From Eriocheir sinensis (lineage: Eukaryota; Arthropoda; Malacostraca; Decapoda; Varunidae): 64,000 nt of DNA. A program made the translations under genes and the position numbers. How positions within the stretch are numbered: the stretch's first letter is position 1; every line of letters starts with the position of its first letter. Below are positions 10,991 through 22,803 of the stretch, piece after piece. The stretch is from assembly GCF_024679095.1 (NCBI RefSeq), contig NC_066513.1, positions 3,380,523-3,444,522 of the forward strand, in the 5' to 3' direction. The notes under the pieces were generated by a model, which was not told where the DNA came from, ran no database searches, and saw only the letters and a list, made by a program, of their open reading frames with translations.

Positions 10991-11535
10991 GAGAGCTATT
11001 AATGTAAGTGGCCGAGTGTTCCTTCCGCGGCTGGCCGGGGGGAGGAGGAGGTGTAAATGAGGAAGCAATTAGAGGTGGTGGGCCCCGAGCATCCTTTAGC
11101 GGGGGAGTTTCAGGAGTCAGTCACATGCACCTCACTTTCTATTCCCACGCTCAGATCCTTCTCCTCCCACTCCTGTAATTTTCGTTCATCGTCATCATCC
11201 ATTTCCATTTCTGTTTCCTTTTTAATTTCCTCCTATTCCTTCTTTCCTCCTCCTCCTGTTATGTGTCTTCTCCAGCATTCTAATCATTATCATCATCATC
11301 ATCATCTTTCCTTTCATATTTGCATCACCTTTGTTTTCCTTCTTCTCCTCCTCCTCCTTTATATCCAATTTAGTATTTGTCATCTTCAGCATCTTAATCA
11401 TCGTCTTTCCTTTCTCTAATGTTTTCTCCTTATTTTCCTCCTCCTCCTTTCTCTCCTCCTTCACCTTCCCCATCTCCTCCTCCTCCTCCTCTTATTGCTA
11501 ATGATAGAGGAGGCAGCTAAGTTGATGGAGGTGGC
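10991..11535. other. Spacer, partly TCC/TTC-rich
   Basis: Mixed sequence, then CTCCTCC and CATCATCATC words from about 11155 to 11500. No gene recognised. Confidence 0.45.
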
Positions 11536-11770
11536 GGGCATGATGCTGCTCGTGGTGGTGGTGGTGGTGGTGGTAATGATAGCCGTGGTGATGATCAATG
11601 AAGTGGGAAGTCAGTGGTGGTGGTGGTGGTGGTGGTGGGGGTGGTGATGGTGGTGATAATGATGACGGATGGAGGAAAGTCGGTGATGGTGATGATAATT
11701 GTGATCAGTAGCCGCGATGGTGACAAGCAGTGATGTTGTTGTTGTTGTTGACGATGAGAAGGGGGGGGCA
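11536..11770. repeat. GGT/GAT-rich imperfect microsatellites
   Basis: Short GGT, GAT and GTT runs at about 11550-11572, 11614-11655 and 11732-11752. Confidence 0.75.
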
Positions 11771-11811
11771 TCACCTTGCCATGCCAATACTTAATACGAT
11801 GATAACTGAAG

Positions 11812-11836
11812 CCCTCTCTCTCTCTCCCTCTCCCTC

Positions 11837-11896
<60 letters not shown>

Positions 11897-11988
11897 TCCT
11901 CCTCCTCTGTGTCTCTCTCTCTGTGTGTGTGTGTGTGTGTGTGTCTGTGTCTGTGTGTGTCTGTGTCTGTCTGTGTCTGTGTGTGTGT

Positions 11989-12044
<56 letters not shown>

Positions 12045-12192
12045 CTATTCATGCCTGTGTGCACATTTACATAAGCTCTGTATGCAAGACGCGTGAAAGT
12101 GCACATGATCATATAACAGGAATGTGTGTGTGTGTGCTGACCCTTACAAATCACAACAATTATTTTTGCTCAGACATCGAAATATAATAAAC

Positions 12193-12241
<49 letters not shown>

Positions 12242-12243
12242 AC
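11812..12243. repeat. Compound (CT)n-(GT)n tract and (CA)n tract
   Basis: CT-rich from 11812 to 11922, then (GT)n with CTGT interruptions to 12042. A separate (CA)n runs from 12195 to 12243. A short GT run lies at 12122-12136. Confidence 0.92.
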
Positions 12244-12425
12244 ACCAATAAACACTAACAGGTACGATTACGAAGATAATCGCCACACACTCATTGTCTT
12301 CGGCGCCACTGAATGGGATTAAAATACATTGACGAACACAAACACACACACAAAAAAAGCTAATTTATGACCACTAATACTTATAAGCCAAAAACAGAGT
12401 AAGTAAAGCAAGGTTAATGAACATC

Positions 12426-13503
<1,078 letters not shown>

Positions 13504-13628
13504 TCACCTCCGCCTGAGCACAAGCACAACTAGTGACAATGCTTTAAGATAGGCGACCTCAAGACAGAGGTCGTCTTTAGTATGGAGACAATTTCCCCGC
13601 CCCTTTTGTCATATGTATCTTATGTTTA

Positions 13629-13631
13629 AAT

Positions 13632-13634
<3 letters not shown>
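13629..13634 (+). terminator. AATAAA polyadenylation-type signal of the Jockey-like element
   Basis: AATAAA lies about 125 bp after the stop codon and directly before an A run, as expected at a LINE 3' end. Confidence 0.6.
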
Positions 13635-13636
<2 letters not shown>

Positions 13637-13699
<63 letters not shown>

Positions 13700-14000
13700 A
13701 TCATTTGTATAACGCAAACCTGTCATCATTTTTCCAAACAATCTCTCTCTCTCTCTTTTTTAATCGTCGGTTTGATGAGATAAAGATAAATTAAGACGAG
13801 AGAAGAAGAAGAAGAAGAAGAAGAAGAAGAGAAGAAAAAAAGAAAGAAGAGAAGAAGAAATCAACAACAACAGAGAATGGAGAAAATAAGAATGATGATG
13901 AAGAGGAGAAGGAGGAGGAGGAGGTCAAAGAGAATAAGGAGGAGGAGGAGGAGGAGGAAAAGAAGGAATAAGAGGAAGAAAAAAATGGAGAGGTAAAGGA
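13637..14000. repeat. (GA)n then GAA/GGA purine tract
   Basis: (GA)n at 13637-13699 with one CAGAG break. A short (CT)n lies at 13741-13758, and GAA/GGA-rich sequence from 13799 to about 14000. Confidence 0.88.
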
Positions 14001-14074
14001 GGGAAAAGGATATGTGGCGAAGGAACTCATGGATGGAGGAGGAGGTTAGGATGGACGGGGTGAAGGATGAGGAG

Positions 14075-14161
14075 GAAGGGAGGGAGGGAGGGAGGGAGGA
14101 GGGAGGGAGTCTCGGAGGTAGGTTAAGAAGATTTTACTTACGATCCATAATACGATTTCTT

Positions 14162-14205
<44 letters not shown>

Positions 14206-14275
14206 AACAAACCTTGGCAAATTTACGGCGGAGAAAAGATAACAAATGAAGACACATCAGACAAAGAAAAGAGCG

Positions 14276-14335
<60 letters not shown>

Positions 14336-14399
14336 CACAACCTTACCAAAATCCTCTAACTAAGCACTTCATGTAAAATTGAAGGTGTGTGTGTGTGTG

Positions 14400-14434
<35 letters not shown>

Positions 14435-14531
14435 GAGGACACGCGAGTTATTTTACCCCCACAAAATAAAATGACAAACCTTTTCCGTCGGCCTCAGGAA
14501 GGGAATAAATATTTCAAAATGCTTTCATGTA

Positions 14532-14583
<52 letters not shown>
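14075..14583. repeat. Cluster of dinucleotide microsatellites
   Basis: GGGA run at 14077-14107, (GA)n at 14163-14202, (CA)n at 14277-14338, (GT)n at 14384-14430 and (GA)n at 14534-14582. Unique spacers lie between. Confidence 0.9.
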
Positions 14584-14584
<1 letters not shown>

Positions 14585-14737
14585 AAATTACAACCACGAC
14601 TTACTGTGTGGCGCCACCTTCACAACTCACCTGCGAAGAGGAACAAGACATCATTAGTACAAGAGAATATCAAAGAGTCAACAAAAATAGGTCCCTACGA
14701 TACACAACTTTAGATAAACAGACAAGAGGGTATCAAG

Positions 14738-15391
14738 CAGCGGTGCCAAATTGTCTCACCCTGAACATTGCATTTTTACGCTCCAAGACTGTCGTAACCA
14801 AAGTCTATATATACCAAGTCAAGTCATACGCAGGTTTATGGGAGGAGATGCGGCAGAGGCGTGGTTTATGCGTGACACTGCTTGGAGCCAAACTAGAGAA
14901 TGTAGAAACAGGAATTTAGAGAGAATGAAGAAAGGCGGACTAATTTAAATCAATCACTTTAACATGCCCTCCCTCGCACCCCACACCGCCGTTTGTAGGC
15001 ATTGGAATTACAGTCACGCAATAGCACAATAAAAAGGCATGTTTTCGTCAGTGGCTTGCCTGAACGTGCTGTGAAAGAAGGCGAGAATGCACATCCAGAG
15101 TGTACATACGGCCCCAACTTTAACCTGAACTGGCGGGCATTTTTTTTTTCAAGTGACGTCATCCCGCTGCTCCGCCCCAAAACCGCCCCCTACCCGTACC
15201 GGTCGCAGTTTTGAGGCAGAGTGACTTGACTTGGTATATATAGACTTAGGTCGTAACCACACAAATAACGGTAGAAAATGAAAGTTATCGTTAAAACTGT
15301 TGAATATTGATGGTTTTTCGTTTTTTTGCTATAGTTACCGGTCAGAACTACGAAAATAACATGCCCTAAATACGATAATTTGACAACGCTG
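14738..15391. mobile_element. Inverted-repeat element, family C, split by a nested element
   Basis: The left end is CAGCGGTGCCAAATTGTC and the right end, reverse-complemented, is CCAGCGTTGTCAAATTATCG, an imperfect TIR pair. Interior words (CTGAACATTGCATTTTTACG on the left; GTTAAAACTGTTGAATATTG and TGATGGTTTTT on the right) match the copy at 47.84-48.0 kb in the same order. Relatives lie at 24.2 and 47.6 kb. The element is interrupted at 14801-15249. No coding capacity. Confidence 0.7.
14801..15249. mobile_element. Nested TIR element with 10-bp flanking direct repeat
   Basis: A perfect 25-bp inverted repeat (starting AGTCTATATATACCAAGTCA) occupies 14802-14826 and 15222-15246. Identical GTCGTAACCA words flank it at 14791-14800 and 15250-15259, a probable target-site duplication. 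Removing the insert restores collinearity with the family C copy at 47.9 kb (TGTCGTATCCCACCAATA). A 9-10-bp duplication is usual for Mutator-like elements, though hAT-like (8 bp) is not excluded because the exact ends are ambiguous. No transposase frame, so non-autonomous. Confidence 0.82.
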
Positions 15392-15392
15392 G

Positions 15393-15543
15393 TATCAGGA
15401 CACTTCTCCCGAAATTGACCTCTCTTTTGGCCACTCTAACTTTTTTTATTAGAAGCAGTGATTTGCGGGCTTTTTTATTATTGTTTTCTTTTTCTTTATT
15501 TTTTTTGCCCTTGAGCTGTTTCCTTTATTGAAAAAAAAAAAAG
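15393..15543 (+). mobile_element. Poly(A)-tailed retroposon, family E (SINE-like), copy 1
   Basis: It contains GAAATTGACCTCTCTTTTGG, then GCGGGCTTTTTTATTATTG, and ends with GCCCTTGAGCTGTTTCCTTT followed by ATTG and A12. The same order is seen at 47.6-47.8 kb; the tail is also seen at 36.2 kb and reversed at 23.0 kb. An A tail and variable 5' truncation fit a retroposon. No tRNA-like head is evident. Confidence 0.75.
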
Positions 15544-15640
15544 ATTAGTGTGGAAAAATAATGAGGTGTTATACAGCAATTATTTTCGTGTTAATTATAA
15601 AGTCTGACATGAAAAAAAATGCCATTATTTGAACTTATAA

Positions 15641-15790
15641 ATTTGTTAGTTCTTCAGACACACTACAGGAAGATGTTTTAAGAATGACGGTACAATCATT
15701 ATCATCATTATCATAGATTTGTAAGTTCTTCAGACACACTACAGGAAGATGTTTTAAGAATGACGGTACAATCATTATCATCATTATCAC
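15641..15790. repeat. 76-bp tandem duplication
   Basis: GTTCTTCAGACACACTACAG and the following 50 bp recur at 15649 and 15725 with almost no change, each ending in ATCATTATCATCATTATCA. Confidence 0.92.
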
Positions 15791-15894
15791 CATTTTTAAA
15801 GCGAAGGAGACGGATGAGGTTGAAAAAAAAAAAAAAAGCAATATAAAACCCGATCCATTATCCCATACGAGAAAAAAAGAGGTATTGAAAGTAC

Positions 15895-16235
15895 TGGAGA
15901 GAGAGAGAGAGAGAGAGACTGACTGCCAAAGAGGGAAGGTGAAAAACTGGTCAACTCTCCCATTAAGTAGCTGGACAGAACGATGACGAGTTGGTATAAA
16001 AGGCGAGGAGTACCACTTAACACACACGACCCTTATGAATCTCTCTCTCTCTCTCGAAATAACAAGAGCACGTACAGCCCTAAGTCACGTCCCTTTCAAG
16101 GATTTAAAGGAGAGAGAGAGAGAGAGAAAATAGTGAAACACGTCGTCTTTTTATTAAAGTGACGAGTGAAGGAACGCGAACCAAACCAGATATTTGTCAT
16201 CATCATCATCATCATCCTCTCTCTCTCTCTCTCTG
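15895..16235. repeat. Alternating short (GA)n and (CT)n tracts
   Basis: GA tracts at 15897-15918 and 16110-16128 alternate with CT tracts at 16040-16055 and 16218-16234. A CAT run lies at 16197-16215. Neighbouring tracts are complementary and could pair. Confidence 0.75.
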
Positions 16236-16245
16236 CATGGGTTTC

Positions 16246-16815
16246 ATTTCAAGGAGCGTAAGCAATATTAGCGATGTAGTCATCCTCAAGCAATAATCAG
16301 TATTGGTCGGACCTCATCTCGATTATGCAGTGCAGGTTTTGTTCCCTTACGGTAAGATTGACATTAGCATATTATCTCATCAGTGCAGAAGAAGCTGACA
16401 AAAGAAGTGACTCGGGTAGAAAATCCCATCATATAAGGGTCGGCTAAACGCTTACATTTGCATTCACTAGGAAGGCGAAGAGTGCGAGAAGACTTGATTG
16501 AAGTTGACAAAAAGATGAAGGACTTTTATAAGGATGATGTTAATAAGGGTCTGTAGTAAGAGAGCCAGGTACGACACGTGGTGATGAGTTCAAATGAGAT
16601 ATATTCAGATTCAACAAAAACATGAGCAAGATTTGGTTTACTAATAGTGGTGGATGAGTGGAGCAGTCTTGGCAGCCATGTGGTGGGTGCTAATAGGATA
16701 GACACCTTCAAGAAAAAGTAGGATGAATTTATGGATATGGAGGATAGATAGGTGGTGAAAGGTGGTGTTAGGGTTACAGAAGCTACCCTTATGAATTTTT
16801 ATGTTCTTATGTTCC
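16246..16815 (+). mobile_element. Old CR1-like LINE remnant
   Basis: A degenerate relative of the copy at 27.7-28.3 kb. It begins ATTTCAAGGAGCGTAAGCA and carries CGGACCTCATCTCGATTATG, GGAAGGCGAAGAGTGCGAGA and TGGATGAGTGGAGCAGTC in the right order. It ends with the family tail TTTTTATGTTCTTATGTTC. Many stops and indels (for example GTCTGTAG near 16550) show long inactivity. Confidence 0.85.
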
Positions 16816-16967
16816 AGCTACCTTACGTATCCTAACCTCGCCTCCTACATCCTTCTCATCCATATCCTTTCTTCCTCTTGCCATCCTCCCTCCATGCCTC
16901 ATCCTTCCATCCCTCACCTCCTCAATCTTTCTCTTCCCTTTCTTCCTCTTTCCTTCATCCCTCTATA

Positions 16968-17035
16968 TGGTGCAAATACGATAGATACCTTGAAGGAAAC
17001 GTAGGAGGAATTCAAGGATAGGGACATGCTGTTAG
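16968..17035 (+). mobile_element. Tiny CR1-like LINE fragment
   Basis: Translates as GANTIDTLKET, stop, EEFKDRDMLLG, matching the LINE C-terminus (SANTIVTFKNRLDKFMDSDI). It directly precedes the pentanucleotide array. Confidence 0.6.
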
Positions 17036-17040
17036 GTGTC

Positions 17041-17220
17041 TTGTCTTGTCTTGTCTTGTCTTGTCTTGTCTTGTCTTGTCTTGTCTTGTCTTGTCTGGTC
17101 TGGTCTGGTCTGGTCTGGTCTGGTCTGGTCTGGTCTGGTCTGGTCTGGTCTCGTCTCGTCTCGTCTCGTCTCGTCTCGTCTCGTCTCGCCTCGTCTCGGT
17201 TCGTCTCGTCTCGTCTCGTC
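17041..17220. repeat. Three-phase pentanucleotide array
   Basis: TTGTC x11 (17041-17095), then TGGTC x11 (17096-17150), then 14 units of TCGTC with variants TCGCC and TCGGT (17151-17220). The three blocks differ only at the second base of the unit and never change phase. Confidence 0.97.
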
Positions 17221-17398
17221 TTCTCCTCTCCTCCCCTCTTCTCTCCCCTTCCCGGTAACTCTTTCGTCCCAGCCTGAATCATTTCCTAGTTAACACTTCA
17301 TCCTACGAGCAACAAGTTCCATAAGTCCATGTTTTCGTAATTCGCTGATGGAACGGAATTAGCGGCAAACTTCCTTAATGGAAAATCATGTAAACTGG

Positions 17399-17579
17399 CT
17401 TTCTTCTTCCTCCTCCTCCTCTTCTTCTTCTTCTTCTTCTTCTTCTTCTTCTTCTTCTTCTTCTTCTTCTTCTTCTTCTTCTTCTTCTTCTTCTTCTTGC
17501 CTTTTTTCAGATTCTGTATCCTTACTTTCAACTTCTTTTTTTTTCCCTTTACTACCCGTACCCAGCCTTCCACACCTTT

Positions 17580-17626
<47 letters not shown>
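17399..17626. repeat. (TTC)n and (CA)n microsatellites
   Basis: TTC/TCC from 17401 to 17498 and (CA)n from 17582 to 17626, separated by T-rich sequence. Confidence 0.93.
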
Positions 17627-17629
<3 letters not shown>

Positions 17630-18006
17630 CACCCCTTTTTCTTTCCTTACCATCGTGTGGGCTCGAGACAGACCATCTTTACCAAACATATAAAGGGCCG
17701 CAGAGTTGAGGAGTCCGGCATCTATATATATAATAAGTGACGTAATCCCCCTCCCTCCACTTCAACTTTCTATTTGATCACTCTCCTCCACGACCCTTCC
17801 TTCCTTCCCTCCCTCCTCTTTCTCTCTCCCTTCCTCACAACCTCTCATTGCATTCCTTAGGTTCCCTCCGTAGCAGCCTCCCTTCCTCCCTTCCTCCGTC
17901 TCTTCCTCTCCTCCACTTGCCTTCCTCCCTTCTTCCCATTCATTCATGCACACTCCTGCCTTCCCTCGCTGACACTCCCAAAGAAAAAAAATACTGCACT
18001 GTTTTA
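17627..18006. other. Spacer, CCTTCC-rich
   Basis: Pyrimidine-rich words from about 17750 to 17940. No gene recognised. Confidence 0.45.
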
Positions 18007-18041
18007 CATTACGGGAGGAGGAGGAGGAGGAGGAGGAGGAG

Positions 18042-18127
<86 letters not shown>

Positions 18128-18137
18128 GGTGGTGGTG
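18007..18137. repeat. GGA, then GTA, then GGT trinucleotide series
   Basis: GGA x9, about 25 GTA units and GGT x6 follow each other in phase. Confidence 0.92.
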
Positions 18138-18511
18138 ACCTTTAACACCCAAACACAGGCCAAGAAACACCCCTCAACACCACCAGCACCACCACTATCA
18201 TCACCACTACCAACACCAGTCCCCTACAAATTTAACACCTATTGGAATGCCTTTAGTGACCCTTAGTGGTGGTGAAGGTTACGATGGTGATGGGGATGGG
18301 GGAGGGTCGAAGGGTCCAGCTAGTCATATATCCAGTCCCTGTCAGCATTTTATAATTCTTTCTTCCTTCCCGCGGGCCCGTCAGTCTGTCAGCCGGCCAC
18401 TCATTCAGTCGAGGCAGCAACAGTCTTCCCTTGTATTCAATCAATCACGAAGCCATCCATCAGGAGTGTCAACCCAGCGGCCCGTTATCCAGTCACCCGC
18501 ACCCACCGACT

Positions 18512-18515
<4 letters not shown>

Positions 18516-18547
<32 letters not shown>

Positions 18548-18780
18548 AGAAAAGGAAAAAAAAGGAATAGGAAAAAGAAAAAGGGAAGAAAGGAAAAAAC
18601 AAAGAAAAGGAAGCAAGAAAAAGAAAATAGGAAAAAAAAAGGAAAGAAGAGAACATAAGTAAAAGAAGAAATTAAAATACAGAAAAAATGAAGTAAAAAA
18701 GGAAAGAAAAAAGAACAGGAAAAAGTAAAAGAATAATACCGTGTAGAAAAGAACGAAGAAAAGGTTTGATGATGATGACG
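18516..18780. repeat. (CA)n and A-rich purine tract
   Basis: (CA)n at 18520-18546, then AAAG/GGAAA-rich sequence to about 18765. Confidence 0.8.
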
Positions 18781-18894
18781 AAGATGACAACACCAGCCAC
18801 CTAACGACCCACTCCCACCCTCACACACCAGTCCAAGACCCCAAGACGTCCTCCACTGCACCTACCGGGACAGCACCACCACTAAGAGCCGATT

Positions 18895-19110
18895 TCACAG
18901 TCCAACACAGTGTCTTCGTAACAGCCCGAACCAAACTAAAGAATCCCATACAATCCAAAAAGGTGAGGTCTTCGATGCCACGCTAAATACACAAGACTTT
19001 TCCTGTATAGTTTCGTCAAATTTGTGAACTTAAATACAAACACCAGACACTATACAAGGAAATTTAGAAGGCTCTGGTATTGGTTTGGGAGCTTACTAAC
19101 CCGTCATGGG
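18895..19110 (-). repeat. Dispersed repeat, family B, copy 1
   Basis: The reverse complement of a block seen at 48.37-48.62 kb. Shared words are ACAGTCCAACACAGTGTCTT, AACAGCCCGAACCAAA and, at the other end, TTTGGGAGCTTACTAACCC. No inverted termini or coding signal seen, so its class is unknown. Confidence 0.75.
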
Positions 19111-19204
19111 GATCTGTGAAGCTGGCCCTAAGACCGTGAACCAGGGCGGCCACAGCACAACGCCCGGGTCCACCGCTCACCATATCCTCGAACACCGGGG
19201 AGCA

Positions 19205-19945
19205 CCCAACAACATTTGATAAGGCTTTCGTAGAGGTTGTGTCAGTAATTCCATGGGTAGCTTTTTGAGACTAGCGATAGTTTGACGAGGCTTCTGCACC
19301 GTGAATGTGAAAAACCCTAACAGTCTCCTCTGCGCCCCCTCATATGACATTTGATAAGGCTTTCGTAGAGGTTGAGTTAGTACATATTTCCACGGGTAGT
19401 TTTGTGAGGCCAGCGATAGTTTGACAAGGCTTCTGCACCGTGAATGTGAAAAACCCTAACAGTCTCCTCTGAGCCCCCACATATGACATTTGATAAGGCT
19501 TTCGTAGAGGTTGAGTTAGTATTTCCATGGGTAGCTTTTTGAGACGAGCGATAGTTTGACGAGGCTTCTGCTCCGTGAATGTGAAAAACTCTAATAGTCT
19601 CCTCTGCGCCCCCACATATGACATTTGATAAGGCTTTCGTAGAGGTTGTGTCAGTAATTCCATGGGTAGCTTATTGAGGCCAGCGATAGTTTGACAAGGC
19701 TTCTGCTCCGTGAATGTGAAAAACTCTAATAGTCTCCTCTGAGCCCCCACATATGACATTTGATAAGGCTTTCGTAGAGGTTGTGTCAGTATTTCCACGG
19801 GTAGTTTTGTGAGGCCAGCGATAGTTTGACGAGGCTTCTGCTCCGTGAATGTGAAAAACTCTCATGTGAACCCGACTAGACTCCTTATTGGCCTTTGGAA
19901 ATAGTTGTTGTTAGAGCCGAAAGCGTCTGAGAATATGGGTCACAG
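19205..19945 (-). repeat. Family A unit expanded as a 135-139-bp tandem array
   Basis: ACATTTGATAAGGCTTTCGT starts near 19212, 19346, 19485, 19620 and 19755, giving five units, each followed by TTTGACRAGGCTTCTGC and CCGTGAATGTGAAAAAC. The right edge (19880-19940) is a family A terminus (GCCTTTGGAAATAGTTG ... CCGAAAGCGTCTGAGAATA). No matching left terminus was found. Peptides over it repeat every 45 residues but show no conserved domain. Confidence 0.88.
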
Positions 19946-19979
19946 AGAATGAAGGTTGTGGTGTAGACGAAGAGGGCAA

Positions 19980-20900
19980 AGAAAAGGGGGGAGAGAGAGG
20001 AAGGGAGTCGGACTTGAAAAGGATTGAGGGTTATGCTGGAGAATAGAGGGAGAAAAGGGGGGGAGGGGGGGGGAGGTGTGGAAAGGGAGGGGGAGAATAT
20101 ATTAAGGGAGAGAAGAGGTAGTGAGTGGATTGGAAAGCGGTGGAAAGGGAGGGAATGGGAATAAAGGGAGAGATATGAGGCAAGGAGGTGAAGGGAGTGT
20201 GTTTGAAAGGTGGAAAGGAAGGGGACAGAGGAAAGAGGTAGAAAGGAAGAGGAAAGAGGAGAGGAAAAAAGGTGGAAAGGGAGGTGATTGAGGAAAAACG
20301 GAAAAGGAGGCAAAAGTTAGAAAGGGAGGGGAAAAGGAAAAGAGGAAAGCAGAACATACCAGATACGAAAGGAAAGGGATTTAGAGGGTTGAGAAGGGGA
20401 GGAAAGGAAGGAGGGAGAGAAGGGGAGGAGGGAAAGGAGGAGGAGAAGGCAGACAACTTGACGCCAATGGAATGTCAGGAAGGAGGGGAAGGCGATGTGG
20501 AGGAATGAGAAAGAGCGAAAGAGGAAGAGGAAGGAGACGAGAGGGTGGAAGATGAGCAGAGAGGAACAAGGTGAAGGGAAAGGTTGAGAGAGGAGAGAAG
20601 GAGAAGAGCTGAAGAAAAGAGGGGAGGAAGAGGAAGAGGAGGAAGGAAGAGTAACAATGTGAAATAAAAAAAGAGGAGGAAGGTGAAAGAAAGAGGAGGA
20701 GGAAGAAGACGGGGAAACAAGGCAAAAGAAAGGTGGAAGAAAGGAGAAGAAAGAGAGGGTAAGAGGGTGAAAGAAAGAAGAGGATGAAGAAAGGGTAGCA
20801 AGGTGAAAGAAGAGGAGGAAGAGAGAACAAAGTGAAATAATGAAGAGGAGAAAAGTAAAAGGAGGAGGAGGAGGAGGATGGAGAAAGGATAACAAGGTGA
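19980..20900. repeat. Polypurine block
   Basis: About 0.9 kb is nearly all purine on the plus strand (GGAAAGG, GAGGAAG, GGTGGAAAG words), with loose internal repetition of AAGGTGAAAGAAAGAGGAGG from 20680 on. Confidence 0.82.
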
Positions 20901-20954
20901 AAGCCATCGTGTGTAAGCAGGGAGGTGCCGCGTCCACTCCTCCCTCTCTATAAA

Positions 20955-21180
20955 CGTTGTCACCACCACCACCATCATCACCATCACCACCACCGCCACC
21001 ACCACCACGTCCCCTCCCCCCCTGACTCCAACACCACCACCACCACCTTCTCTTGCTTATGACCCTATCCCTATCCTTACTAACCTTGAGGCACCACCAC
21101 CACCATCACCATCATCACCATCATCACCACCACGTCCCCTCCCCTCCATCTATCACCACCACCACCACCACGACCAAGAA
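20955..21180. repeat. CAC/CAT trinucleotide clusters
   Basis: CACCAC with ATC variants at 20960-21045 and 21090-21172. The phrase CACCACGTCCCCTCCCC occurs in both clusters (about 21003 and 21128). Confidence 0.82.
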
Positions 21181-21198
21181 CGGACAAATACCATCCTC

Positions 21199-21251
21199 CA
21201 GGGAGAGAGAGAGACTGCCATTGCAATACGACTCTCTCTCTCTCTCTCTGA
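21199..21251. repeat. (GA)/(CT) hairpin
   Basis: GGGAGAGAGAGAG is followed after about 18 bases by CTCTCTCTCTCTCTCTC, a self-complementary pair. Confidence 0.7.
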
Positions 21252-21644
21252 TCATCTTTTTGCGCACATCGGTCACATGAAGCCAGTCCGACTGTTGCGT
21301 ATTTTCCATTGGCCGCGGAGAATTAGCCGTGATGGAAGGTCTTCAGCGCCGCGCCGCCGCCCCAAAAATAGCGACCTCGAGAAAGGATAAGACAAGGCCG
21401 CCGCGCACCACGACTCGGCCCAGCCACGAGGAAGGATGATGGGGGGGAGGGGGTTGCAGCAGGCTCATCGTCTTAGTACTTTTATTACTATTACTATCTT
21501 TAGCGTAGTTATTAGTAGTTGCAGCGCCTTTGTTATCATTAAAACTGCTATTATTGCTATCATGTCCTTTCCTCTTTTCTATGTCTTTACTTTTATTATT
21601 ATTTGTATTACTTCTATTTACCAGTATGTTTTCATCTAGTTGTA

Positions 21645-21677
<33 letters not shown>

Positions 21678-21944
21678 AGTGGTGGTGGTATTGGTGGTAG
21701 AACTTGCGGTGGTATCAGTAACATCATCACCTTTACTAGTGTTGTCCCTCCAAACAAGCAGAGACACCTTACCCAACGACTCTTCCTTCCCATTGTGTAC
21801 ATCCTGAGAGATGCATGTGTAAGACATCCACGAGTATTCCATCACCGGCCGTTGTAAAGTCTATCCCCTCCGACCCTCAACAACAACAACAACAACAACA
21901 ACTGATACACGGGTTAAAATCAAGACGAGATCAATCTTTCGCGG
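21252..21944. other. Mixed spacer with GTA and CAA runs
   Basis: GTA run near 21648-21677 and (CAA)n at 21882-21902. No gene recognised. Confidence 0.5.
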
Positions 21945-22530
21945 ACGGTAGAAGTGGGGAGAGGAAGGGGAGTGGGGAGGGGAAGGGGAGTGCGAGGGAG
22001 TGGGAAAGGGGAGGGAGGAGGGGAAGAGGAAGGGAATGCGGGAGGGGAAACGGGAGGGGAGTAGGGAAGAGGAAGGGGGAGAGGAGTGGAGAAGGGATGG
22101 GGAAGAGGAGAGAGTTGGGAAGGGGAGAGGAAGGGGGGAGTAGTAGAGAAGGGATGGGGAAAGAAGGGAGTTGGGAAGGGAAGAGGAAAAGGAGAGGAGT
22201 GGGGAAGGAATGGGGAAAGAAGAAGGGAGTGGGGAAGGGATGGGGAAGAGGAGAGGAGATAGAAAGGGGGGAGAGGAGTGAGGAAGGGAAGAGGAAGGGG
22301 AGAGCAGTGGGGAAGGAATTGGGAAAGAAGAACACAAAGGAGGGAGTGGGGAAGGGATGGGGGAGAGGAAAGGAGTTGGAAAGGAGGGAGAGGAGTGAGG
22401 AAGGGAAGAGGAAGGAGAGAGGAGTGAGGAAGGGAAGAGGAAGGAGAGAGCAGTGGGGAAGGAATGGGGAAAGAAGAAGGGAGTGGGGAAGGGATGGGGA
22501 AGGAGGAGGTAAAGGAGGGAAGGGGAATAC
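21945..22530. repeat. Polypurine block (GGGGAAGG)
   Basis: Purine on the plus strand, built of AGTGGGGAAGGGATGGGGAA and AGGAAGGGAAGAGGAAGG words in a loose higher-order repeat. Confidence 0.85.
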
Positions 22531-22803
22531 ACAGATAAAGTATAGCAAATGTCCGCTAATCCTTAAGTCTTCCCGATGGTATTTCCCGCAGATCTCAGAC
22601 AACTCTTTTTCCTTCACTTCCCGGCCAGAACGTTCAGTCTTCAAGAACTCGGAATGTTGTTCAGTGGGGAATATAACTGACTTTTATTGTTCGCGTGAAT
22701 CTAAACTTTATATTTTCTGGCTGGTGAAATTCCGAGAAATGGACTTTTACTGCATGAGACCAGCCTTTTTTTTTTTTTTTTTTTTTTTTACCCCCCCACT
22801 AAC

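Noticed and set aside
17041..17220. Possible interstitial telomere repeat
   Set aside because: Arthropod telomeres are TTAGG; the units here are TTGTC, TGGTC and TCGTC. No TTAGG array was seen in the window.
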